The position numbers were made by a program, and so were the translations under genes. Source: Neocallimastix lanati (nom. inval.) (lineage: Eukaryota; Neocallimastigomycota; Neocallimastigomycetes; Neocallimastigales; Neocallimastigaceae). Taken from it: a stretch of DNA of 64,000 bases. Below are positions 49,559 to 60,600 of this stretch, piece by piece. Under the pieces are notes generated by a model. The model did no database searches. It was not told the origin of the DNA and saw only the letters and a program-made list of their open reading frames with translations. Every line of letters begins with the position of its first letter. The first letter of the stretch is position 1. The stretch is taken from positions 1,015,001-1,079,000 of the forward strand of contig JACVTC010000053.1 of NCBI GenBank assembly GCA_016946835.1, read 5' to 3'.

Positions 49559-50020
49559 CCAAAAAAAAAAAAAAAAAACATAGACTTGCACATATGGGTA
49601 CCCATCTCCCATATGGCCATACAGTTATTAATTAACTGTAAGGTGATGAGTTATTGGCATACTGTATCAGCTTCGCCGCTCTCAATCGTCGTTACACACT
49701 GCCCGGAGATGCATTCCTAACGTTCCTACATATATCTCTAATGACCACGAGCATCAGAACGGAACCATTAACTCCTCCCTAGTGGGTGTAATCATTGGCG
49801 ATTGGAAATTTTACAATCATCAAGGTCTATGCTTCAATTCAAAGCGTAGTATCAGGGTTGGGTGAAATAATCATCTGAGGGAAAGCCTTATGGACATCAC
49901 GTGTGGTCTCATGATATCCCAGGATAGAAACCTCATCCGATTATTTGGTGCCATGTCGAGGATTCGAACCCCGCCCTCTACAGTGACCTGTATTGTCCTA
50001 ACCGACTGGACCAACATGGC
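49559..50020 (-). mobile_element. tRNA-headed SINE-like retroposon with poly(T) 3' end
   Basis: A GC-rich island of about 460 bp in very AT-rich DNA, flanked by a perfect 15-bp direct repeat. On the minus strand the element begins exactly with a tRNA-like 71-mer (50020-49950). The box A TGGTCCAGTCGG and box B GGTTCGAATCC fit the Pol III consensus exactly. A ~370-nt body with no long open frame follows, then two strong hairpins (ACAGTTA/TAACTGT and CATATGGG/CCCATATG), then T18 followed by GG and the second target-site copy. A tRNA head, internal promoter and target duplication define a SINE. The poly(T) rather than poly(A) tail is unusual and may be a retained Pol III terminator. The body matches no RNA I recognise. 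Confidence 0.85.
49950..50020 (-). tRNA. tRNA-like head of the retroposon (not a functional tRNA)
   Basis: Acceptor GCCATGT pairs with ACATGGC over 7 bp. D-arm GTCC/GGAC and T-arm CGGGG/CCTCG with loop TTCGAAT are intact. The anticodon arm is aberrant: TACAG/CTGTA encloses only GTCA, or TACA/TGTA a 6-nt loop, so no standard 7-nt loop or clear isotype is available. The acceptor is followed by A then CCA in the DNA, as if copied from a mature tRNA, although this could be chance. Confidence 0.75.
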
Positions 50021-50035
50021 TTTTAATAATTAAAA
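50021..50035. repeat. Target-site duplication, right copy
   Basis: TTTTAATAATTAAAA, identical to 49544-49558, immediately next to the tRNA-like 5' end of the element. Confidence 0.85.
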
Positions 50036-50649
50036 AAGATTAAATTTTTATTATACATTTAGGTAGGTCATTATACTAAAATTATAATTATTAAAATATT
50101 TAATATTTTTTTTAATATTAGTTATATATTACAGTATATAGATAATATATAAATATTATATAAAGTAATGCAATGATTTTTATTTTTACCTACCCCGCAA
50201 AAAAATTAATAATTAAAAAAAATAATAAAAGTTAATTATTAAAAAATATATATATATATTATATATATAATTATATAATATTGCATATAGTAATAAATAT
50301 ATTTATCCCAAAATCTATTTTTATATTAAATAAATGAATGAATGATCAGATAAATAATTTATATATAATAACATCAAATTAGTTAAATTTTTTAAAGAAA
50401 GAAAAAAAAATTAAAAATATTTTTTATCATAAAAATATTTGTTATAAAGTGTCAATTAAAAAAAAGCAATATATATATTTATATGTATATTTAAATATAA
50501 TAATAATAAGTAATAATAATAAAAAAATAAAAGATAAAAATAAATAGGCTTTATATGAGTATTCAATAACAAAAATTAAATAAAAAGAAGAAATCCAAAA
50601 AAAAAAAAAAAATTCATATTTATTATATATTTATATTAATAATATTAAA
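50036..50649. other. AT-rich upstream region of the small membrane-protein ORF
   Basis: AT-rich; AGGTAGGT at 50061-50068 faces CTACCCC near 50190. Poly(A) tracts precede the next ORF. No gene seen. Confidence 0.55.
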
Positions 50650-50994
50650 ATGGCAACTTTTATAGTATTAGTATGTTCTTGTGCGTGTTTTTTAGTTACA
50701 ACTGCCTATTATAAGTATATCTATTTACCTATAAAAAATAAAAGAGCAAAGCGTAGAGTAAATCAAAATATTCACTCCCTTCCTCCTTCTAGTAGTTCCC
50801 CATTTGTAGAAGTAGATAGTCATAGAGTGAACAGAATTATTACAACCGAGAATATATCAATAGTAGAACCAGGTCATCACCATATTCATAAAATTACTAC
50901 AGATATCTCTAATATTCCAAAAGCTACTACTATTTCATATATACCAAAGAAATCAAATAAACTTTTTAAACCAACTCGTGTTATCATTAATTAA
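50650..50994 (+). CDS. Small single-pass membrane protein, unrecognised
   Basis: 114 residues. Residues 3-22 (TFIVLVCSCACFLVTTAYYK) form a hydrophobic segment, a membrane anchor or signal anchor with several Cys. A basic stretch KNKRAKRRVNQN follows (positive-inside pattern), then a Ser/Pro patch and a polar tail with His and Thr (GHHHIHKITTD). Base composition and codon variety are clearly higher than in the flanking DNA, there are no homopolymer-coded runs, and the ATG follows an A-rich leader, all of which favour a real gene. No family is recognised; orientation with the C-terminus in the cytosol is inference. Confidence 0.6.
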   Translation: MATFIVLVCSCACFLVTTAYYKYIYLPIKNKRAKRRVNQNIHSLPPSSSSPFVEVDSHRVNRIITTENISIVEPGHHHIHKITTDISNIPKATTISYIPKKSNKLFKPTRVIIN

Positions 50995-51808
50995 AATATA
51001 TATATATATATTAAATTATTATTTAAAAATAAATAATTCCAAATCGTAAACAATATAACAGGGGATAAAAATTTTATAACATTCCAATATATTGTTATAT
51101 TAATCAATCGTTTATACCAAAATATTATTAAAAAAATTTTTTTTTTAATTGTATCATTAATTTATAACTTAATTTTATCGTTTCCTACTATAAAGGAAAA
51201 CAAAAAAATAATTCAATGAATTTAAAAATGAGAAATTATTGAATTTTCTTAATAAAAGAAAAAAAAAAAAAGATATTCTTAATTAAATATATTTGTATAA
51301 TGTATTTAATTAAAATGTAAATATATAAGTACAAAGTAATTTTTTAAATTATCAATATTATCTTTTTTTTTTTTTTTTTTTAACACTATCCATACCAATA
51401 TATATTAATAAGAAAAAAAAATAATTTCAAAAATAATTTATTTTATTAATATACTTTTATTTTTTTAAAAAAAAAAAATAAAATAAAATAAAATTTGTAT
51501 ACAATAAAAAATAAAATCGAAAGGAAAATTTTATTTAAAAAAAAAAAAAGACCTTTCTATATTTTTTATACAAATTATATACCATTTAAATAAATAAATA
51601 AAAATTCTTATAGTATATTATTATTATTAAAATATATATGTATAAATATTTTTTTAATTAAGTATTAATGAGTATTTCTTAACATTATTTATATTATTAT
51701 ATTAAATAGTTAAAAAAAATAATAATAATAATAATTATTATTATTAATTATAATAATAAATATTAACTTGTTATTGATCCATTTTATAACAATACAGGTT
51801 ACTTTAAA

Positions 51809-51848
<40 letters not shown>

Positions 51849-52144
51849 CAGAGATTGGAGACAAAAGCGAAGTCTCCTCCTTTTTCAAATTATTTATAAT
51901 ATATTGAAAAAAAATAATAATAATAATAATAATAAAAATAAAAAATAAATAAAAATAAATAACAAATTAAAATTAAAGATTATATTTTTAAGTGAATTTT
52001 AGTATCATTATTCATTACATTGCTATTTTTTCTTTTTTTTTTTATTATTATTTTAATTTGTGAACTTTTGTATAATGATATATATATATATATCATTTTT
52101 TTTTTAATATTAATTGTATTTATTGGATAGACCTATTCCAAATT

Positions 52145-52181
<37 letters not shown>

Positions 52182-52598
52182 AAAAAAAATATATATATAT
52201 ATATAAAAATTTATTCTATAATTCTTAAATAAATATATAATTATAGTTTCTACAAAATAATAATAATAATAATAAAAATTTCAAAAGTGTCAAAAAAAAA
52301 ATTATATTTTGTAGTCTATTATTTCTTTTTTCTTTTTTTTTTTTTTTTTTTTAATTTATCTATTTATTTATTGTTTTATTGTTTTATTATATACTGAATT
52401 TTTTATTTTTGATATAGTCTAAATAAAAAATAAAAACAATTATATATATATATTATTTCAAATATATATATTTTTTTATTTCAATAATATTTATAAATGA
52501 ATTTTTCCGTTGATCATTTAATAATTTTCTGAAAATATTTTTTAAAAATTAATAATAAAATAGAGGAATGATACTGTACCCTATTCTCTTCTTCTTTA

Positions 52599-52638
<40 letters not shown>

Positions 52639-52850
52639 AAAAAAAAAAATAATATTAAAAAAAAAAAAAAAAAAACTTTATTCCTTTAATTTTCAATTTT
52701 TACTTTTAAATTAGTATGGATATTAACTTCATTATGCATTTTTTTTTTCTGGATTTATAGTTTCATTTCTCATATAAAATACAATAATCACATTTTTATA
52801 ATTAGATTTTTCTGTATTTTTTTTTTTTTTCAACTTCTACAAAAAGTCAC
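50995..52850. other. AT-rich intergenic DNA with homopolymers and (TA)n
   Basis: Contains a 35-base A-run (51811-51846) followed by a short hairpin GGAGAC...GTCTCC at 51857-51877, (TAA)n at 51911-51935, (TA)n at 52148-52175, and A-runs at 52602-52635. No gene supported. Confidence 0.55.
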
Positions 52851-52899
52851 TCACGTCAATCATTTTCCTTATTTATTGGTTCTAATTCTTTAATACTTT

Positions 52900-53165
52900 G
52901 GAACAAAAAGAATAAAAAGGATTGATTAGCCCCAAGTCAAAAGATCTGCTATAGAATTAATCTCTAGAAGATGATTTTCTTTTAAATATTTTTTTTTTTT
53001 TTTTTTGAAATTCTTTTTAACAAAACCTCACATTAGAACCTCTCATTAAATCTATACTCTATTTACATTGGATAATTTATTGTGGTGTATAATTTTTTTT
53101 TATATTTTTATGCTTCATTGCGATGATTGCTGATATATTAAATTCTGAATAAACTATATTCTGGA

Positions 53166-53199
<34 letters not shown>

Positions 53200-53260
53200 T
53201 TAATGGTATCTCTTATGTTTTTGAACATTCTTAACTAAATGATTGTAATCAATGTTTCCC

Positions 53261-53301
<41 letters not shown>

Positions 53302-53640
53302 GTGCATCTTCAAATCTTTTTAATATTCTTTCTTTTCCATGATACCTAATTTTTTTTTTTTTTTGTATAAATGGAAATGTATGTCCATAGCAATAAACTT
53401 TGGGTAAACCAAGTGGCATAGGAATATAATTGACATCTTCTGCAATACAAGTATCGACTTAAATATAAGACTGTTTAATTTGTTCAACAAATAATCTAGC
53501 TCTTCCAGAAGGTCCTACCGTTTCCACTACCGCAGACATTGAACAAATTAACCCCTTCATTTCATTATATAATAGATTTAAATTAAAAGATAAAATTAAT
53601 TAAAATTAAATAAAATAAATAACCAAATTTGACATCATTT
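52900..53640 (-). pseudogene. Unrecognised broken protein-coding gene
   Basis: On the minus strand, coding-like sequence stands out from the AT background. A possible first exon (MMSNL near 53636-53622) could splice to sequence at about 53560. From there one frame reads GLICSMSAVVETVGPSGRAR, then LFVEQIKQSYI, a TAA where the frame otherwise continues, then VDTCIAEDVNYIPMPLGLPK and VYCYGHTFPFIQK. Further pieces in other frames follow between A/T-runs: HGKERILKRFEDAL (~53330), NIDYNHLVKNVQKHKRYH (~53250), ENHLLEINSIADLLTWG (~52960). I do not recognise the protein. Stops and homopolymer insertions make it a likely pseudogene. Confidence 0.5.
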
Positions 53641-54910
53641 TTTTTTTTACTTAATAAAATATTCTATTTATTAATTTTTTCATATATTGATAAAAACTTC
53701 CAAAAAAAAAAAAAAATAAATAAATAAATAAAAAATAAAAATAAAAATTCCTTCAATTATAATATTATTATTTTTTTTTTTTTAATATATATTATCAAAC
53801 TTTAAAAAAAAAAAAAAAAAAATTTAAAAAAAAAAGATATATATAATAAAAAAAAGCTTTAAAAAAAATAATAAGATGATAGAAAACATGAATTTTAAAA
53901 TAAAACCAGCCCATTTAATCAAGTTTTAATATATATTCTTAATTATTATCAATAATAAATTTTCAACAAAAAAATTTAAAATAATATAAAAAAATAAAAT
54001 AACAAAAAATATATATGTTATATATAATAATATATATATATATTTCTCATACATATAAACATACAGTTTTTATTTGAATATGTACTAAAAAAGAATTTAA
54101 AATCTCTAGTATAAATATATATATATTTTTTTGTACTTGTTTTTTGAACTATATATTAAAATTCTTTATAAATTTTTTTTTTTTTTTTATTTTTAAGAAT
54201 ATATACTTTAATTAATAATTAAATCTTTATTTTATTGGTTAATATATATATATTTAATTTATTTAAAATTTAAGCATTATCTATTTTATAGTATTAATAT
54301 ATTAAATAACATATGATTTAAATATGTTATTTAGACCTATTAAAAATATTTAAAACAAATCAACTTCTTATCACATTTAATTTTATATATATATATAAAA
54401 CTATTTAACACTTCATATACACTATAAAGTAATTAAAATTTTAACAACTATTTTTTATTTTTTATTTTATAACATTTTATTTTTATTCTATAAATTATTA
54501 AATTAATTTAAATAAATATATATCTTGAATTTTAATTTCTTCAAGACTTTAATAAATAAAAAAAAATAAATAAATATATATATTTATATTTTCATATATA
54601 TTATATATTTACATAGATATATTTTAACCATTTGTTAATTTTCATTACATATTACTATATTTGATTCTTAATAATATAGAATTATCAAAATTCTTTATAC
54701 ATATATAATAGTTATAATTACTTTATTTAATGAATCAACATTAATTTTTTTTTTTCTTTTTTTAAGTCAATTTAATTCTTTACATTAAATAGTCTTCATT
54801 TTCAACAATTTTTTCGTTTAGTTAACCTTTGATCACTAAGAGATAATATATGATATATTGGAAAGGCAAAAATTTTATTCTTATATAGATTGAACCCAAT
54901 TAAAGATCAC
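53641..54910. other. AT-rich intergenic DNA
   Basis: Homopolymers and TA-rich tracts only; nothing gene-like seen. Confidence 0.6.
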
Positions 54911-55039
54911 TTATTGGCTTTCAGAAGTAATAAGATTCTTTGTTCTTAATGGAGAGATAATACAGCTAACCATTTCGACGAAACTGAAAATAATACCAAC
55001 AATAACAGCGTTTCTAAGGAATAAGTCAACAAAAATCAT
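54911..55039 (-). CDS. Small hydrophobic ORF, 42 residues, unrecognised
   Basis: ATG at 55039-55037, TAA at 54913-54911. Residues 3-29 (FVDLFLRNAVIVGIIFSFVE and MVSCIIS) are strongly hydrophobic, like one membrane helix, followed by a polar end PLRTKNLITSESQ. It stands out because it uses all codon classes in a region that is otherwise simple sequence. Its size suits a small membrane-complex subunit, or it is the last exon of a longer gene; no upstream exon could be proved. No family recognised. Confidence 0.4.
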   Translation of the reverse strand: MIFVDLFLRNAVIVGIIFSFVEMVSCIISPLRTKNLITSESQ

Positions 55040-55738
55040 TTTATTTAATCAGTAATATATGTAAATAATTCTTGGGTATTTTTTATTCTAATAAATTGAT
55101 AGCTTTTATTTCTTTAACGTTTTTATAGGTCGTTGGTAATAAAAAATGTTGAAATATGAAAGAAAAATAGAAAAGAAATTCTCCTTTATATACTTTTCAA
55201 TTTAAATTAAAACTAAAATTATTAATAAAAATAAATAAATTAATAAATTAATAAAAATAAATGAATCAATAAATAAATAAATAAATTGTTTTAATTAATT
55301 AATATATTTCTTAGTATTATAAAAAAAAAAAAAAAAAAAAGATGTCAAAAAAAATTTTTTTTTTATTATTTATTATTTATGTATAAAATGATTTGAATAA
55401 AAAAAAAAATAAAATAAAATAAAGTGGATGTTGATTGAAAGACAATCAACTAATTATTTGTAGTACATTAACACCATTAGTTAATCAGTTCAATTCTATT
55501 GGATATTAAAAAGTATTTTGATAAAAATTATATAATTTAAGGTTCTTCCTCTATATATGTCGATGATTAAAAGAAATAATACAAATAATTAAAACATTTA
55601 TTATGACAATAACATATATAATAACAAATATTATATTAAATAAGTTATTAAATATAATAATAAATATATTAAAATATATTAAAATATATATATATATTTA
55701 TATATATATATATTTATTTTTTATATTATGTTTAATCC

Positions 55739-55780
<42 letters not shown>

Positions 55781-56466
55781 CAAATATAAAAAAAAATGAA
55801 AGAAAAGACAAATATTATAAAATAAAAATAAATAAAAATAAATAAAAAATAAAAAAAATAAAAAATAAAAAAAAAATAATGAAAAGTGTTAAATTTTAAA
55901 TTAAATTAGAATTAATGATTTAATATTTATTGATATTATAAATGAATATATAATAATAATAAATTATATTTATAATCTTTTTTTTTTTTATTTTAAAGAA
56001 AAAGTATTCGTTGTTTTCCATCAAAAAAAAAAAAAAAAAAAAAAAAAAAATAAAAAAATAAAATAAAATAAAATAAAAAACGAAAATAAAATAAAATATA
56101 TATATATAATAAAAATAATGATAATAATAACAATTTAAAGGATAGGTTAATTATACCAATGTTTGCTCTTTAACTATTGATATCGATATTAAATGATATA
56201 ATAATTCTCTTTTTTTTTTTTGTATATTTTAAATAGAAATTTAAGCATTCCATACAAGCCTAAACAATAAGCATTTATCTTTTTATTTACTTAATTTTTT
56301 TATATTAAATTCATAAAAAATTTTTTTTCATCATCCTCTTTATTGAAAGTCATGAATTATTAAAAAATAAAAAATAAATAAATATATTGTTTCATATTTT
56401 AATAATGGTAATTATTACAAAATGAAAAAAAAATTATTAATTTAATTATTAATTAAAATAATAAAT

Positions 56467-56506
<40 letters not shown>

Positions 56507-56528
56507 TCATTTAATTAATTAATTAATT

Positions 56529-56589
<61 letters not shown>

Positions 56590-57278
56590 TTATGAATTTA
56601 AATTTAAATTTTATATAAATATATATTTTATAAAAAATATTTAGATAGATAATATGACCTCTTTTTTTTTTTTTTATTAAATATTTTTATATATAATCAA
56701 AGCAAATTAATATTTAATGAATAATTAATAATTTATAAATAAAACTATTTTAATTTGTCAGAGTATGTCATATTTTATTATCATTTCATTATCATTTTAA
56801 TATTTTAAATGTTATTTAATTAATTTACACACACACATGAAAAATCTTTAAAGTCATGTTCAATTTTACTATTCATAGATTCATAGTTACACATTCTGTA
56901 TCTTTTAAATATCATTTGTTATTCATTTGATCAATTGATTTTTTTTTTTTATTTTTTGAACCAAAGAACATAGAGACAGTTGATGTTTATAAAATATTTT
57001 TTAATATTTCATTTATATTATATTAATTGGTAATAATGTAATAATAAAAATTTTTTAATTATGATCATAATTATTAATATTTCTCCTTAAGCTTATTTCA
57101 ATTTCTAATTTACTAATAATTAAAGTTGAATTTTTTTTATATTTTTTTATTTTTATGATTATATTTATTATGACCTTTGAATATTATTTTTTGGTACTTT
57201 GTTTCATAAACATATATATATTTATTGAAGTACCAATGAATTATTAATTAAATAATAAAAAAAAAGCAAAGAAAAATA

Positions 57279-57322
<44 letters not shown>

Positions 57323-58864
57323 AATTCTAAAAATTTTTAAAAATCATTAATATCTACATATCTACATTAGTAATTAAAGTTTTTTGTAAAAAAAATAACT
57401 TAATGAATTTAACTGTAATGCTACTACAATACAGTAGTAGTTTTAAATAATTAATCAAAAATAACTTTTTTTTATTTTATTTACAATATTATAAATATAA
57501 TAATCTATTGAAATATAATTATGCAAAGTATTATACTATATCAATATTTTGTTACACGAAATATTATATATAACTCTGTTTACAAAAAAAAAATACCATC
57601 ACTATATAGATTTTAATAATAATTATTCAATTGCACAAAAAATATATCTATAATTATAGAATACAGTTAAAATAAAATAATGTATATTAATCTATAAAAA
57701 ATAAATAAATATATATATAATAAATAATAAATAATAATAATATAAAAACTTTTTTATTGACTATAAAAAAGGAAAAATGATCTATTTTCAATAAATAATA
57801 ATAATAATTGTTTATGATCTTCCATTAGTGATTATAATTCAAAATTATGACATCTAATTGAATATTTCATATGAAATTATTATTATTAATAAGCAAAAAA
57901 CAAAGTAATAAATTTATCATAATTACTATAGTTAAAAAAAAAAAAAAGTTGATGTTTTTAATAAACTTTTTTTTAACAAATATTATGGATGGTATATGTA
58001 TTATTAGTTTTAAATAATATCATAATTATAACTATTTTTATGAAAAAAAACATATATATATATATACTATAATATCTTCTTTTTTTTTTTTGACAGTTTC
58101 TATAAGAATAATATTAAAATATAAATTTTAAATGGATATTATTGTTTTTATTAAAATACTAAAAGGTTAGATTATTTTAATTTATTTATAATAGTTTAAA
58201 TATGAAAATAGGATTAGAATATTATATATTAATTAATTGATTAAAAAATATCATAATAATTAGTTAACATTTTCCCTTAAATTTTTTATGGAAAAGTGTA
58301 TCATAAAAATTAGTTAATACTATCTATAAAAAAAAAGATTATTACTTTTTGGAAATGATAACTATATATAGTAGAATTAAAAAAAAATTGAAAAGTAATA
58401 GAATAGTACATAATATAATATATATAATAATAAATAGAATAAATATAAAAGAATAAATAGAATAAATAGAATAAATATATAAAATTTATGGATCATTTAT
58501 ACGGAACTGTCTTCTATAATGAAAAAAAAAAAGTTTGATATATATATAAAATAATATTAATGGTATTATTTATTTTTTTTTATTATTTTACTTTATTTTT
58601 TATTATTTTACTTTATTTTGTTATTTTGTTATTTTATTTTGTTATTTTGTTATTTTATTATTTGTGTTAAATATAAAAGTTATATCATTATTTTAAATAT
58701 ATATTTTTATTGCATATTTTATTTTATTATTATTTTTTTTTTATTTTTGATAAACTTCTTTTAATAAATATTTAGAGATTATTTTTTTTTTTGTTTGAAA
58801 AAAAATATATATATATTTTTTTTTGAATTATATTATTATTATTTATATATATATATAAAATATA
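55040..58864. other. AT-rich intergenic DNA
   Basis: Holds a perfect 8-bp hairpin GTTGATTG-AAAGA-CAATCAAC at 55430-55450, A-runs (55743-55778, 56022-56050, 57283-57320), (ATTT)n blocks at 56466-56590 with an internal AATT block, and TTTATTTTGTTATTTTGTTA repeats near 58590-58660. No supported gene. Confidence 0.55.
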
Positions 58865-59220
58865 GATTTTATTATATTAATAAATAATAATAAATCAATT
58901 ATAATAAATAATAAATAATAATAGAAAGACTATTTATTAATAAATAATAAATAATAAATAATAAATAATAAATAATAAATAATAAATAATAAATAATAAA
59001 TAAATAAATAATAAATAATAAATAATAAATAATAAATAATAAATAAAAATAAATAATAAATAATAAATAATAAATAATAAATAATAAATAATAAATAATA
59101 AATAATAAATAATAAATAATAAATAATTAAATAATAAATAATAAATAATAAATAATAAATAATAAATAATAATAAATAATAAATAATAAATAATAAATAA
59201 TAATAAATAATAATAAATAA

Positions 59221-59252
<32 letters not shown>

Positions 59253-59341
59253 AAATAATAATAAATAATAATAAATAATATATAATAAATAATAAATAAT
59301 AAATAATAAATAATAAATAATAAATAATAAATAATAATAAT
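58865..59341. repeat. (AAATAAT)n heptanucleotide array
   Basis: Mostly pure 7-bp units, with a core AATAGAAAGACTATTTATT at 58921-58939 that is the inverse of the core in the array at about 47.28 kb. It ends exactly where the LTR of copia element 2 begins. Confidence 0.9.
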
Positions 59342-60049
59342 TGTTAGCTTTATTAAATTTAGATCTATAATAATATTCCTTATGGAATATGGTATACAAG
59401 GGAAATAAGTGTATGATCTATTTTTCAGCTTTAAATAAGTAATGATATAAAACAAATATGTGTAGTAACATATTTGTATATTTAATAATAATTATTAAAT
59501 ATTAAATTTATATCTTTATGATAATAATTATTTTATTTTATTTTATTTCAATATATATTATTGTAATTATAATAATTATAATACTTTAATTCATATAAAA
59601 TTTATATAGTTCTATATATTAGAATATATAATTAATATATTACCTATTTCTTATAAGTAGATTAAATTATTTATATTAGAAATAGAGAACTCGCTTGTAA
59701 ATTTTTAGGAATTAGAATTATTATTTTAATTGTACCAATATTATAATTTTATTAATAAAATTTACTAAACTACCATTATTTAAAACCCACTGCTTATAAA
59801 TTATTGCACATAAAAGTCCCGCATATCAGTAATAAAGTCACATGTTACAACATGCGTTTTCCATAACATAAAATAAATTAAATTAATTAAATAAATATTA
59901 AAAGATAATTAACATAGATTTATACAAGACGTTAGATCATAATACATTTAAGTAATCATTAAATATAAATAAATAAATACATATAAATATAAATAAATAC
60001 TATAAATAAATAAATTAAATATATAGTTAAATTATGAGTTCAGTCAACA
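59342..60049 (-). repeat. 3' LTR of copia element 2
   Basis: On the minus strand it begins TGTTGACTGAAC directly after the purine tract and ends GCTAACA at the heptanucleotide array. TGTT/AACA ends fit an LTR. The outer boundary is set only by that end motif, because the partner LTR is not in the window. Confidence 0.7.
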
Positions 60050-60058
60050 CTCCCCCTC
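60050..60058 (-). promoter_or_regulatory. Polypurine tract of copia element 2
   Basis: GAGGGGGAG on the minus strand, directly before the LTR TGTT. Confidence 0.8.
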
Positions 60059-60069
60059 AAATAATATTT

Positions 60070-60600
60070 TTAGATAAAAATGTTGTTTGTAAATTTTTGT
60101 ATCTTTGGTCCATTTGAGTCCTTGGTTAATATGTCCGCTAGCATGTTTTCAGTATCAATATATTCTAATTTTACTTTCTTCTTTGCAATATTGTCCCTGT
60201 TGAAATGATATCTTACACTTATATGCTTTAATTTTGTATTTATTTCTCCGTTCTCCATTATTTTCTTACTTGCTTGATTATTTGTATAGATTTTAACAGT
60301 TATCCATTTGTTTAAAATTTCTTTTATTATATTTCTAATCCATAATATTTTCTTTATATTTTCGGAAGTGCTTATGTACTCTGCTTCAGCAGTAGACGTA
60401 GCAACACTTATTTGTTTCTTAGACAACCAGCATATCGGACTTGTTCCCATTAGTATTATTCCTCCTGAGGTAGATTTTCTATCTTCCAAACAGCCGGCAA
60501 AGTCAGAGTCGGTATATGCAACAAGCTCCCCCTTTCCATTATATTCTATCTTAAATTCTTTAGTACTGTTAATATATTTTAGAATATTTATTATTTTGTT
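60070..60600 (-). pseudogene. pol: RNase H part of copia element 2 pol
   Basis: Same frame as the reverse transcriptase upstream but separated by a TGA at 60603-60601, where related elements have Trp (ISD-W-NKIINILKYI). RNase H features: YTDSDFAGCLEDRKS, SGGIILMGTSPICWLSKKQ, STAEAEYIS and the terminal HISVRYHF. The frame ends at 60070 close to the LTR, as usual for copia. A single G-to-A change explains the stop. Confidence 0.85.

Noticed and set aside
49950-50020. Functional nuclear tRNA gene
   Set aside because: Acceptor, D and T arms fit, but the anticodon loop is too short and the unit is the 5' head of a retroposed element with a target duplication.
60070-60489. Separate host gene coding an RNase H-like protein
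   Set aside because: It is in the same frame as the copia reverse transcriptase, split only by a TGA, and is followed by a purine tract and LTR.
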